The position numbers were made by a program, and so were the translations under genes. A DNA stretch of 64,000 nt, from the NCBI GenBank assembly GCA_037447655.1, contig JBBHKE010002921.1, positions 52,753 through 116,752 on the forward strand, in the 5' to 3' direction. The stretch is from Zygnema cylindricum. Its lineage: Eukaryota > Streptophyta > Zygnematophyceae > Zygnematales > Zygnemataceae. The notes below the pieces were generated by a model. It made no database searches. It saw only the letters and a list, made by a program, of their open reading frames with translations, and had not been told where the DNA came from. Shown here in pieces: positions 32,328-43,480 of the stretch (positions within the stretch are counted from its first letter, which is position 1; the number at the start of each line of letters is the position of its first letter).

Positions 32328-32881
32328 CACCGTGAATCGTTATTAGACTATATAAATTATTAGTGTCAATAATGAATTAGTGTCATTGATGTTAATTTGT
32401 GTATCAATCCCATTGTGAAAAAAATGTTTAATTGTAATTTCTCTAAAACGCTGATTTAGGTATACAGAATCCACCGTCATTACATATACGTTAAAATAGG
32501 TAGAAGTACAAAATTTGACAATCCGTACCACGTCGCGTCCTTTCAGTGTAATTAATCAATAATTCTAATTTGGGTTTGCGAACGCGTTTGTCGCAAACTC
32601 GACTCCACCTTTATTATAAACACAGTTCTGTATGCAACCGACATAAGTTAACTGCAATTTTGGTACGATTTTCGGTGATCAAGTACAGTTTTGTACCAGC
32701 AAACACATTCCGTACACCACACTATTCATGAAATAAGTACGGTAATTCCATTGACGCTAATTCAAAAGAACTGTAATCAACGTCACGAATAAAATAGAAC
32801 CAGTCACTGTATTTCGGGTATCAATGTCAAAATTTTGGGGCGCCGATATAGAGTCCATAAGTCTAATAACGATTCACGGTG
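32328..32881. mobile_element. TA-inserted mariner-like element, 554 bp
   Basis: The left end CACCGTGAATCGTTATTAG and the right end CTAATAACGATTCACGGTG are inverted and TA-flanked. The right arm (GGGGCGCCGATATAGAGTCC) matches the left arm of the 13.16-kb MITE, which is thus an internally deleted relative. Nested in the 31.8-34.3 kb element. Confidence 0.83.
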
Positions 32882-32934
32882 TAGTTTATGTGAAAGAGTT
32901 GTTTCAACTATGAAGTTTACTCTAATTTATTTAA

Positions 32935-33887
32935 GGGTACGTCCCCATGTAATCGGTACTTTGATAAAGTATTTTGGACTGTTGTGAAGATTACTCGTAC
33001 TACTTTGAAGAGCGTCCCAATGTGTGAAAATAAATGAAATCGGAACGTTGACATGTGACTTTTGTAGACGTAGGTATAGCTTGTGACGATTGAAGTCAAC
33101 TACGAAACTTCCGACGATTGGTGACGCCAACAAAAACAACGACAGTGGTCGACGTCATAGATTTTTGTGAAATTGTAGATGTTTAGGGTCTGGTGACATT
33201 TTGACGTTACGCTCACTTGTGACAACGTCGACGTCACTGATTCAAGAACTTTACGCCATAGTTTCCCGATTTCGTTTTTTCTACTTTTCTCATTCGACTT
33301 GCCATTAAAAAAAAACCTAAATTTTTTCAAAACAAATATTTTTCAAAGATCTTTCCTTTTATATCAATATTGTCGTGTCTCGTTCTATAAAGTGTGTGAT
33401 AAAAGCGATAGTGTGAGGGAGAGAGGGGAGAGGCGACGGCGGCGAAAAATCATCCAAAGGACCCATGAATGAGAGTGGAGGTCCGAGACCCGTGCAAAAT
33501 TTTTTCCGTACATGCGCGTGACGGCCACGGAGAAAAATAGCGAGGACTCTCCCTATTCCAAAAATTTCGCTCTCGTGTGGCGCGTGCGCGGGTCAATTTT
33601 CACTTGCTGTTTGGGCGGTACTTGAACTAAAATCACCCCCTCGAGGTGATTTTGGATGAAGTTTTTTTCTGGGCTGGATCCTCTTGTCTGGGGGTCGAAA
33701 AGGGAAAAACGCCAAAATGCGTTCACATGACGACAAACACGCCGTATATCCAAAGTATGAATTGACGTTCTTTGTACTTTGGTAAACATGATTTTATCGT
33801 ACGACTAAAGTTTTTGTCACAGTTCCCTGAATTTTAGGGCAAAAAGACAGAGAAAAGTAGATACTTTAACACATGGGGACGTACCCT
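32935..33887. mobile_element. PIF/Harbinger-like non-autonomous element (H2)
   Basis: GGGTACGTCCCCATGTAATC at the left and CACATGGGGACGTACCC at the right are near-perfect inverted ends, flanked by TAA on both sides (32932-32934, 33888-33890). The directly repeated block at about 31,940-31,965 shows the uninterrupted target (TTTATTTAAATACTCTAA), an internal empty site. Same family and length as H1. Confidence 0.88.
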
Positions 33888-34373
33888 AAGTACTCTAATT
33901 TGGCACACTAATATCCTCTACTGTAAATAAAGTATTCGTACAAAATTTGGCAAAACGTACAGTTTATCGTCACTATGACGTTTGCACTACGCGGTTTGTT
34001 AAAACGCAGTTACATGATAACGACCAGTATTAAATCATTATTTGTACTTTTTAACTTAATAAAGCACAGTTTTGCACGGTCGGAGGTCGTCCGTACTCCA
34101 CACTATTTAAAACGAACGTATATTAGAATTAAAAACGCTAATTAAACCTTACCTTAAATAGTATAATGAAAAAATTAGAATCATTTACTCTATTTGATGT
34201 GATAGAGTCGAAATTTCGAGCGACCGAATTAGTGTAATTTACTCTAATTACGATTCGCGGTGTACAGGCAGTATCGTACCCTCCGTTGAGTACTATTGTG
34301 CAACTATATGCGGGTTTTGCAGTGTACTACAGTATACTATATAGCACACTATACTATATAGCACTGTACACTA

Positions 34374-34990
34374 CACCGCCTATCGCTATTAGCGTTGTGC
34401 ACGCTAATTCCGTCCCACTTTTTTATTTTTTATTCTCCATTAGCGTAGTTCATTTTTTTTTTCTTTACTCTATTTAGGGTTAATTTTTTAGTACCGTACA
34501 AAATGGAAGTACGCCATCAGTTAATTAGTGTGATGTACGGACAGTGTCAGACCGTACAAAATTGTACCTTTTTAAGTGAAAAAGTATAATTAATGAGTTT
34601 TAGTAGCCGCAGACGCATGAGAATGTGCGCTCTAAAAAGGGGGTCTAATCGGGTCGTCAAATATCACGTTCGCACATATTCGTCTAGCAACCACGTTTCG
34701 ACTGTGTGAACGTACGATTTGTAATATTTTGTACGAATACCTATATTAGTGTAAGCATGTTTGCGACCGACATTTTTTTTTCAAAGATCCAAATTAGAAT
34801 TATTAAACAATTAGAATGTATGTTTTTTTTCAAAATTTTCAAATTCTTAATTAGCGTAAACCACGGTAATTTTTCATGTACGCTAAAGAAACTTCTACGC
34901 AAATATATATTTGATGTTATTAATGGTGCAAACTCACAATTGCATGCATATTACAGTAATTAAATTAAAGTAATTAGTGTAAACACGCAA
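34374..34990. mobile_element. Partial mariner-like element (left end only)
   Basis: TA then CACCGCCTATCGCTATTAGCG at 34374. The following DNA shares GACAGTGTCAGACCGTACA-type sequence and the AAGTGAAAA context with the interior of X/Y. No matching right end was found before the next repeats, so the element is truncated and its end coordinate is approximate. Confidence 0.5.
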
Positions 34991-35415
34991 CATTTGGCTT
35001 AGGTGATATATGGCTTGGGTAACAACAAATGCGGATAGACCGTAGAAATAAGATACGTTTTTGACCAATCACAATAAAATACGTTTTCGACCAATCACAA
35101 AGGTCCTTCAATAAGCTTTTTTTTTCGAGTGATGAGAAGCGCGTCCGGTTTGTTTTTTTTTTATATTTCAACAATGTTTCAACAGGACGCACGGCACCGT
35201 CGCGTCTTTTTTTCACCTCAAACATGGTTTCCATTCCCGTTTTTTTTTAACTAATTGGGTTGCTAAAAACAAATCAGTCATGGATTTATTCATGGCATTG
35301 GGATCATTCTCAACTTGTCACTGCATTTCCTTGGAAAACTTACTCCATTACTTCCTTCTTCTTCCCTCGCTCTCACCTTATCCTATCCCTAAATCTACTA
35401 TCACTTCATATCTGT

Positions 35416-35912
35416 AAAAGGGACAAAAAACCACAGTGCACAGCGGAAGATACCAAGAAACTCCTCGTAGCAAAAGCAAGATTCACATCACAAGGACAAG
35501 TAAAGATTGCGCTTTATTACTCAGGAGAAGATTACAATATCCAGCGCTCGCTAACAAGGTCTACTCAAAGAGTGTCTTGCTGACTACGCCTACTCCACTA
35601 TTTAAACTAACTAGCTGGTAGTCAGCCAAGTAGTGTACAACTGTACACGTGGACCATCACGATCAACCGAGATAGATCCAAAATATACTTCTAGAATTCT
35701 ACCGTTCCATCAACATTCCGCAGCGTTGCTATCCTGCTATGCTGCGCTGCTATATTGCGCAGCTATGCTGCTACGCTATTCAGTTGCTACGCCGCTAAGT
35801 AGCTACGCTGCTATGTTGCGCTAGACTCAAATCACAGCTGCGCTGCTCTGACACGGCAACTGTAGCAGCCTAGTTGCTACATACTAAGTACCCAACTCTG
35901 TAACCCTGTTAC
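35416..35912 (-). mobile_element. LTR of family B, 497 bp
   Basis: Minus strand: starts TGTAACAGGGTTACAGAG after a purine-rich GTGGGAGGCAT, contains an AATAAA at GAGTAATAAAGCGC, and ends GTCCCTTTTACA. Ends TG...CA with inverted TGTAACAGGG/CCCTGTTACA (perfect in the 30.3-kb piece). Degenerate GCTATGCTGC words fill 35,725-35,830. As it follows the gag-like frame, it is the 3' LTR. Confidence 0.72.
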
Positions 35913-35957
35913 AATGCCTCCCACTAGGGCTTCAACGTCCCGTTGAGCCTTACTAAC

Positions 35958-36835
35958 TCAGGGAAACTGCAATTGCCGGAGTATGCCGTACGTCTCTTCA
36001 CGGTACTGTTCGACCTTTTGTTGCGGGGTGTAGAGTTCGTTTCGGAGCTGCTCACATTGGGTCTCAAGCAGCGCAATACGATGGTCTGCCGCTGCCAATC
36101 GTCTGCGAGTGATTCTCTCCTGAACCTGATCCTCCCCTTCCTCCGGTACAGCCTCTGGTCCTTCGGGTTGCGGCGGAATGGCCGCCGGTGCACGCACCTC
36201 GGGTGGCGGAATTTGGGGTGCTTCGGGTTTTGCAAGTTGCTGTACCTCTTCCGCTTCTACTTCAGCCAGTTCCCACCTAGGTACCTTCCTTAGCTTGAAG
36301 GACGCATGTTCCCTGGCAGCTCGGGCCTCCTGCAGAGCGTTCTTCCGGGTCAGCTTGAGTGCCTGTACCTCAGGTGTAACCTCTGCTCGAGAGATGATAT
36401 CATGGAGGCGGACATCCCACGGGTGATAATGACGAAGCAACCCGGAAACATCCACCCTGTACTGGTAGTTAGCTTCAACTACTTCCACAAACGACAGGGC
36501 ATGAGGGTTTAGCTGGTGGGGGCGTTGGTTCTTGTTCTAGTTCCTCCACCTCCGAGAGCTCATGATCTTCCTTATACTCGTGATCCCCTTCCCGTAGTGG
36601 GGTGTATTCGGGGTCCTGTGAGTTTTCCGACCCCTCCCCTCCACTAGTTTCTGCCGGCTTATCCTCGCTACTGGCGGTTTCTTCTAGTTCCGGCTCCGCT
36701 TCTACTTCTCTCCTCCGGTTTGCCTCTACCATGGCCTCTGCTACCACAAGCAAATCTATCAGGACGGGGCACATCCCTTTGCCCCACCCGTACCAGTCTC
36801 CTCCTTTTTGGTGGTGGGGAGGATGACGACGCCAT
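35958..36835 (-). pseudogene. Gag-like coiled-coil/acidic protein of LTR family B element
   Basis: Three overlapping minus-strand frames appear to be one broken protein. It begins MASSSSPPPKRRRLVRVGQR at 36835 and shifts frame near 36760. The next block is an acidic stretch (EAEPELEETASSEDKPAETS, then EYKEDHELSEVEELEQE). It shifts again near 36480 to a segment with LLRHYHPWDVRLHDIISRAE, a Pro/Glu-rich linker and a C-terminal coiled coil (LETQCEQLRNEL). The stop lies 46 bases before the LTR. No protease, integrase or reverse transcriptase is visible, so the element looks non-autonomous. I do not recognise the protein; gag is inferred from its position in the element. Confidence 0.5.
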
Positions 36836-37177
36836 GGATACCGTCGTGTATGACAATTCAGGCAATTCCAGAAGCGATCGTAAGTTGGCTGTGCGGAGTG
36901 AAACACTCTCCAAACTGCCTATACTGGGTTGGTCGCGACGGCGGATGGCAACTTTATCAAAAAGGGTTGAGGGTTTCACATTTGGATTCTGTGAAGCGTC
37001 GCAGCGTGCGAAGGTATCGCAGCGTCCAATATTTGTAAAACTGCGCTACTGCGGCGAACTCGAGGGTTCGTTGTCACCAATGTGGTGAAACACAATTGCA
37101 CCGTTGCACTTTCCTGTCAGCGTAGCGGTGGCGCTGCGCTCCTCTGGCCGCATCGTGACCGTGCTGCGCTGTGATAG

Positions 37178-38081
37178 TGTAGAAACTAATGGTTTTATTA
37201 GTATTTTCTAGGTATGAAAAGAAATATAGAAGTCGAGGCAGTCTATCTCTAACTTCTCTCTCCAACTCTCAAACTTGTCGCAGTCACTGAGAAGTTGGAG
37301 AGGAGCTAGAGCCATGGCTACCTAGGCTATCGAGAGGTTTACGCGAAATATATATTAGTTAGGGGTTTATTTACTAAAAGGTATGTGCCGACCACAGGAT
37401 TTGATCCTGGTACCTACCGGTCGGCAGACAGCCGGTAGCCTTAGCCGTTAAGTCTAGAACCAGTGTTACGTACTATATGGTTTGATAATTCATTAAAACA
37501 TTATCAGGTAGGATAATTCATTTAACTGTAACTTTTACGAGATACATAGATCCAGTAATGTAAAAGTACAGATTACGGTACGGATAAGAAACCAATACCG
37601 CGCATTTATTTCTTTAATGAAACGAATATCGCGCATGTATTTATTATGGCTACGATTAAATGTGAATTTAATCGGACGTCGGAATTAACGTCGAGATCGC
37701 GAAAGAGGATTTCGGCGGTTTGTGGTCATCGCCACATCGGATGACACATGGCGCAATGACATTGGATCGCGGCATCTCCGACGGTTAAGGGTGCAAATCC
37801 GAACATACCACGTGTCAACATTCATGCTATGTCGTACAGTGTCCGTATAGAAAGTACAACGGCAGCTGTACTTTTCTGTACGAAACTGTAATCTGGTTGG
37901 CTCCGTACATCAGTAGATAGAGTCTGTGAGAGAGATAGGACTTAGAAAAATAAGAAGATAGGACCCTCTCTCCTAGAGAGCTTCTGTACAAAAGGTCAAC
38001 TTTGACCCTCCATAACTTACTACTCAGGGGAGCAAATTCAGAGATTCTTTTTGCTATCGACTCAAGGGAGTCTTGCCTTCA
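37178..38081 (+). mobile_element. 5' LTR of the copia element
   Basis: Starts TGTAGAAACTAATGG. Contains GGTTTATTTACTAAAAGG, the antisense tRNA-like module and a TTTGTGGTCATCGCCACATC stretch, and ends in the region ATCGACTCAAGGGAGTCTTG. About 20 bases longer in the 3' copy owing to small duplications (GGATTACGGTACG; GCCGGTAGCC). Confidence 0.8.
37388..37456 (-). other. tRNA-like module in 5' LTR, antisense
   Basis: On the minus strand: CTTA-ACGGC-TAAG (D-arm-like), CTACCGG...CCGGTAG (anticodon-arm-like, 11-base loop) and CAGG-ATCAAAT-CCTG (T-arm-like). It is antisense to the element's own transcript. Confidence 0.6.
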
Positions 38082-38283
38082 CAATAGTGAAGTTGGTCAC
38101 AGTTATTGTCTGCCAGGGTGGCAGTTATTTTTTGCTGAAACATTAAAGGGGTCAAGGTTATCCTAGAGGCTTCTTGGAAGATGTCCACTCTGAGGACTTA
38201 CGGAGGTCTCAGAGTTTCAAGTTATGGGCCCACCCTCTAGAGTCTAATCTTTAATGGAACTGGCTTTATATACTGCGAAAGTA

Positions 38284-39300
38284 TGATGATAGGAGCTCTA
38301 TGCGAAAAAAGGTTTTGGGGGATAATGAGTGGACGGTTGGGGCGTCCATCAAGTCTTAGAATTCCTCCAGGGTTTGGAGGAAGCAGATTCACTAGGAAAG
38401 AGGATCCGCCTTCAACGGAGGAAACAAAAGAAGGAGAGGTGGTGGACAAAGGAAAGGAGAAGGAGGTGACCACACCAATAGCAACTGGTTCGGCATTCAT
38501 GTCACCTATTCCGAGGAACAAGGAGAATGATACTGAAACCTAGGACTTTAACAATATTGCGGCAAAGCACTTCATCCTACGCCATCTCATTGAAGGACTT
38601 GCATGTCCTCATTTGTAGGTAGAAAGGGCATCCGATCTTTGGATGGCTCTCATAGAGATGTACCGAAGTGGTACGATTGAGCAACAACAGTTGGCTGATC
38701 AGAAAGTTAAGGAGTATGTATACAAAGGGGGGAAGATGTTGGATTTTTGCAATGAGCTTGCTACACTCTTCATGAGCTAGAGAGTGCGGGAAAAGAATTT
38801 TAGTGAAAAAGAAAATGTTAACTGTTTACTGATGAAGTTACCCGATGAGTTAGGGAACATAGTCAACCGGTGCAGGAACTTGCCGGACTCAAGGTGGATA
38901 TGGAACTCAGTGGTAGGGATGATTCTCGTTCAGGAGAATACGATTAAGATCCGAAGGGGAGGAAAGAGTGGCCAAGCCTTGCCAATTGCGACCGATTGGA
39001 GGAACATTGATTCCCAGAAATCGGTCGGAAACTATAGGGGGGGAGCAGAAAAATCATACCAACGAGTTCGAACCAAGGGCTCCCAAAGGTTTATGTCATT
39101 TTAGTAAGTAACTTGGGCACTATATGGCAAATTGCACTAAGCTAACCGAGCTTAGGTTAAAGGGGGGGCAGACCGGTGGTACCTCGAGAGGAAAGAAAAA
39201 GGCCCTTGTGACATAGGTACATGAGGAAGAATCCGAGGACGAGGACGATGAGCTCCTTTAAGATGAGGATTTGGAGGCGAAAAACGAGGTCGAAAATTCC
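38284..39300 (+). pseudogene. copia gag remnant
   Basis: Capsid-type segment: AKHFILRHLIEGLACPHL, LWMALIEMYRSGTIEQQQLA, KMLDFCNELATLFM, NCLLMKLPDELGNIVN. At least two in-frame TAG codons replace Trp or Gln codons that are intact in the minus-strand copies (38,541; 38,616), and a small deletion near 38,775 shifts frame. The zinc knuckle (CHF..GHYMANC, about 39,105-39,150) has lost its second Cys and has a stop. Confidence 0.8.
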
Positions 39301-39304
39301 ACAG

Positions 39305-40390
39305 AGGCATAAATGTGCTTATGTTGGATTGAAAGGTGAAGCAGGTTGGATTGTAGATTCAGGTGCCTCCATGCACATGTGTAAGGATAGGCACCTGTTC
39401 ACTAAGATAAGAAATATTTCCACCGTAGAGATAGAGTACGGGGATGGGAGGATAGTCACCACTACTCTTGTAGGATCGGTAGATTTGAAAGTGTTAGTAG
39501 AAGGAAAGACATCTATAGTAACATTCTCCGATGTATTGTTTATTCCGGAGCTGAACAAAAACCTCATCTCTACAGCAGTATTAGATGATAAGGGTTTTTT
39601 TACTAGCACTAGGGAAGGAGTCTTTACTGCTAGTTTTGAGGAGGATGTCTATTTCATTTGCTGAGAAAAGTAACCATGGGATGTTTAGGCTTGTTTTAAG
39701 TAATGAAAAGAAGAAACTCTATTATGCAGGTGTTCATGATAGTATGATGTGGCATAAGAGGCTTTGGCATGTGAAACTAGACAAGTTAAAAGAGATGAAA
39801 AAGATGGGAGTGGTGGAAGGGATTAAGTTCAGTGAGAATGATAATATAAGTGATTGTAGTGGATGTGCTCAAGGTAAAACACATAGATTACCCTTTCCTA
39901 AAACAACCACCTATAAGGGAGAAAAAATTCTAGATCTAGTACACACAGATATTTGGGGACCCGCTAAAAAGCCCTCAAAGGGGGGGAAGAAATTTATGAT
40001 GACTATCACTCATGATTGGTCTCAGTATTCCCGAATGTATTTTTTGAAAAACAAGTCCGAAGCTCAGGATTGTTTTAGACAATATAAACCATGGAGCGAA
40101 AAACTCCATGAAACTCCAATCAAGAGAATAAAGAGTGACAATGGTGGAGAGTATACTCTAACCAATTTGAGGATTTTCAGAGGGAAGATGGGGTCCAACA
40201 CCAAAAGACAGTTCCAAAAAACCCGGAACAGAATGGGGTAGCTGAAAGGTTAAATAAAACACTAAGTGATAGTGCTAGAAGTATGTTGTCAGATAAGAAG
40301 ATAGGAAAAAGGTTTTGGGCAAGAAGCAATGAACTGTGCTAATTACCTCAAAAATTGAGTTCTTACTTCAGCTATAAAAGATCAAACACC
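39305..40390 (+). pseudogene. copia protease and integrase remnant
   Basis: The aspartic protease motif WIVDSGASMHMC is intact at about 39,346-39,381. After a shift near 39,600 the frame enters the GAG-pre-integrase zone (MMWHKRLWHVKLDKLKEMKK). The zinc-binding part (CSGCAQGKTHRLPF) follows, then the integrase core with HTDIWGPAK and SDNGGEYT. The frame is lost near 40,170; downstream fragments continue in other frames. Confidence 0.85.
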
Positions 40391-40392
40391 TT

Positions 40393-42540
40393 ATGAGAGA
40401 TGGACAGGCCGGGAAACCAGACTTATCTCATTTAAAGGTTTTCGGCAGTCAAGTATTCAGTCTAGATACTGATCGGTCCAATTGGAAGCTAGATCCTAAA
40501 GGAAAACCGGGATACTTATTAGGATATGATGAGGATGTTAAAGGATATAGAGTTTATGATCTAAAAAGAGAAGATATAATCTTAGTAAAGCATCTAGTAG
40601 TTATGGATGAAGGAAAGTGTGTGGATCCCTTCAAATATACAAAGTCAATAAAAATCAGATTTGAGTCAGAAAATACTGATGACTTTGAGCTTCCTAACTA
40701 TCCAGGTTTTAGAGAAGATGACATTCTTGCAGGTACAAATCAAACCGAAAAGGACTCGGCTGTTGAAACTCTAGTGACAACTCTACCCGAATCGGAAGAC
40801 GTGGTGAAAATTGATTCTTTTAATCAAAGGATAGTGGAGAAGCCGAGTTTGTTCGAAAAGAATCCACGAGAACCATCTATTCCGGCCTCAGATTTTGAGG
40901 GGGGAAGGAGAAGTAGCAAAAGACTGCAAGAAAAACAGGTTAATAACAAGGTAACTAAACTATCTCATCAAGATGAACCTCAAACTTATGCAGAGGCGAT
41001 GACTTGTCTAGGAAGAAACCGGTGGAAGACAGCCATCAATGAGGAAATGGCCTCAATTATGGCAGCCGATACTTGGAAGCTGGTGGATTGTCCACCTAAC
41101 CGAAAACCAATCGGTTGTAAGTGGGTTTTCAAATTCAAACTGAACACAGATAACAAAATCAAGCGCTACAAGGCCCGACTAGTGGCAAAGGGAGGGAATT
41201 GGCTACGAGGAAACCTTTGCCACGGTGGTCAAGTTTCCCTCCGTCCGCATACTTCTCAGCCTGGCAGCACCGGAAGACATGGAAGTGCACAGATGGACAT
41301 CAAGACAGCCTTTTTGCATAGAGAATTGGAAGAGGAGATCTTCATGCGACAACCCGAAGGGTTTGTGGAGGAAGGAGAGGAGAGTAAGGTATGCCAGCTG
41401 ATTAAATCTCATTATGGTTTGAAACAGGCGCCTCGGCAGTAGAATAAGAAGCTTGATGAGTTTCTTACCGGTCTAGGATATATCCGGATCAGCTCACATC
41501 ACTCAATCTATGTTTTCGAAGATAAGGAAGGTTTTATATTTATTGCAATTTATGTTGATGATTTGCTTCTTTTAAGTAAATCAATGGAAAAAATTAATAA
41601 ACTGAAAACCGATCTTAAGGGGAGATTTAAAATGAAGGATATGGGGGAAGCAAAATATATTTTGGGAATTCAAGCAGAGAGAGACCGAAAAAGAAAAATT
41701 ATAAGATTGACTCAAAATGAAGCAATAGGGTACATGCTTGAAAAAAATCAAATGGATAAAGCTAATAGTTGTACAACTCCAATGGGGTTGAAGAAGGGAA
41801 GGGAGGGGAGTGAGGAAGAAGGAGTCATAGTCTTAGACGAGGAATTATCTCCTGAAGAACAGAAGTTCATGCAAACTATTCCTTACAGGCAAGTAGTGGG
41901 AAGTCTAATCTATTTTATGAATCGTACCCGGCCAAATTTAGCTGCAGTTGTAGGAGTGCAGAGTACAAGTCTAAATGCTCCCACTAAGAGGGATTGGGAG
42001 GCAGCTAAGAGAGTCGTTAGATATTTGATAGGAACTAGGGATCTATGGTTGCATTTGGGTGGGGAGAATACTGACATCACTACTTAGAGTATTACCTGTT
42101 ATGGTGATGCTCCGATGAGGAGATGCACTTCTGGATATGTATTATATGTAGGTGATGGGGCTTGCTGTTGGAGTAGCAAACAACAAAAGGTTATTGCTCA
42201 CTCCACCATGGAGGCTGAGTGTATGGCCTCTTGCTTTGCAGTAAAGAATTGATGTGGGTCAAGTCTTTGCTTGGTGAGCTTGGTCACCTTAAGAGTGATG
42301 TGCAAAAAAAATTTGTGTTAATCAGGCAGCAATCCCTATTTCTGCCAATCCTAAACATCATTTTAAAGCCAAACACATGGACATCAGACTCAGCTTTGTT
42401 AGAGAGAAAGTAGAAAACAAAATAATCAATTTAGAGTACCGACCAGATAGTGAGATGGTAGCAGATATGATGACCAAACCTGTGCCTTCCCCTAAGCTAA
42501 TTTTTTGCAGGGAGAAGTGTGGTCTGAAACTAAACATTGA
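40393..42540 (+). pseudogene. copia reverse transcriptase and RNase H remnant
   Basis: The frame from 40,393 includes the integrase tail (HLKVFGSQVF, GYLLGYDEDVKGYRVYDL) and the RT start (WKTAINEEMASIMAADTWKL, CKWVFKFKLN, YKARLVAKG). An out-of-frame patch lies at about 41,196-41,290 before QMDIKTAFLH returns, and a TAG replaces Trp near 41,440. The catalytic YVDDLLLLS lies near 41,550. RNase H (RTRPNLAAVVG, GYVLYVGDGACCWSSKQQKV) has a TAG for Trp near 42,086 and later shifts. Confidence 0.87.
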
Positions 42541-42557
42541 CTAGAAAATAAGGGGAG

Positions 42558-43480
42558 TGTAGAAATTAATGCTCCATTTTAAGTATTTTCTAGGTCAAAA
42601 TAGAAATATAGAAAGAAGCCCACGTAGTCTACCTCTAACTTCTCTCTCCAACTCTCAAATTTGTCGCAATCACTGAGAAATTGGAGAGGGAGCTAGAGCC
42701 ATGGCTACCTAGGCTATCCAGAGGTTTACGGGAAATATATATTAGTTAGGGGTTTATTTACTAAAAGGTATGTGTCGGCCACAGGATTTGATCCTGGTAC
42801 CTACCGGCCGGCAGACAGCCGGTAGCCGGTAGCCTTAGCCGTTTAGTCTAGAACTAATGTTGCGTACTATATGGTTTGATAATTCATTAAACATTATCAG
42901 GTAGGATAATTCATTTAACTGTAACTTTTTACGGGATACATAGATCCAGTAATGTAAAAGTACGGATTACGGTACGGATTACGGTACGGATAAAAAACCA
43001 ATACCGCGCATTTATTTCTTTAATGAAACGAATATCGCGCATGTATTTATTACGGCTACGATTAAATGTGAATTTAATCTGACGGCCGGAATTAACACCA
43101 AGATCGCGGAAGAGGATTTTAGCGGTTTGTGGTCATCGCCACATCGGATGACACGTGGCGGGATGACATTGGATCGCGGCATCTCCGAGGATTAACGGAG
43201 CGAATCCGGACATACCACGTGTCGACATTTAGGCGATGTCGTACAATGTCCGTACAGAAAGTACACCGGCAGCTGTACTTTTATGTACTGAATGTAATTT
43301 GATTAGCTCCGTACATCAGTAGATAAATCTGTGAGAGAGATAGGACTTAGAAAAATTAGAAGATAGGACCCTCAGAGAGCTTCTTTACAAAAGGTCAACT
43401 TTGACCCTCCGTAACTTACTCCTCAGAGGAGCAAATTCAGAGATTCTTTTTGCTATCGACTCACAAGAGACTTGCCTCCA
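42558..43480 (+). mobile_element. 3' LTR of the copia element
   Basis: Begins TGTAGAAATTAATGCTCC directly after the polypurine tract and ends near CTTGCCTCCA. The antisense tRNA-like module lies at about 42,780-42,851 (T-arm CAGGATTTGATCCTG on the plus strand). Confidence 0.8.
42780..42851 (-). other. tRNA-like module in 3' LTR, antisense
   Basis: Same hairpin series as in the 5' LTR, with an extra GCCGGTAGCC duplication in the anticodon-arm-like hairpin. Confidence 0.55.

Larger units (their letters stand above)
31836..34262. mobile_element. TA-inserted mariner-like composite element, 2.43 kb
   Basis: The left end CACCGCGAGTCGTAATTAGAG and the right end CTCTAATTACGATTCGCGGTG are inverted and flanked by TA (31834-31835, 34263-34264). 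Inside, a block at about 31,905-32,320 is directly repeated at about 32,886-34,125 once the nested Harbinger-like element is subtracted; both end in ACTATTTAAAACGAACNTAT. The composite may therefore be two adjacent relatives that share outer ends. No coding. Confidence 0.72.
37178..43480 (+). mobile_element. Ty1/copia LTR retrotransposon (subfamily 1), both LTRs present
   Basis: 5' LTR 37,178-38,081 and 3' LTR 42,558-43,480 are clearly homologous throughout (start TGTAGAAA, end near TTGCCTTCA/TTGCCTCCA). A polypurine tract AAAATAAGGGGAG sits directly before the 3' LTR. The order gag, protease, integrase, RT, RNase H is copia type. It was inserted into the 5' part of the LTR-B element. GATAG precedes the 5' LTR and ATAGG follows the 3' LTR; an exact 5-bp duplication is not clear. 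Multiple stops and shifts make it non-autonomous. Confidence 0.88.

Noticed and set aside
37074-37178. 5' LTR of the family-B element and its primer-binding site (TTGGTGACAACGAACC)
   Set aside because: The sequence before it does not match the end of the 3' LTR at 35,416, so the boundary cannot be supported.
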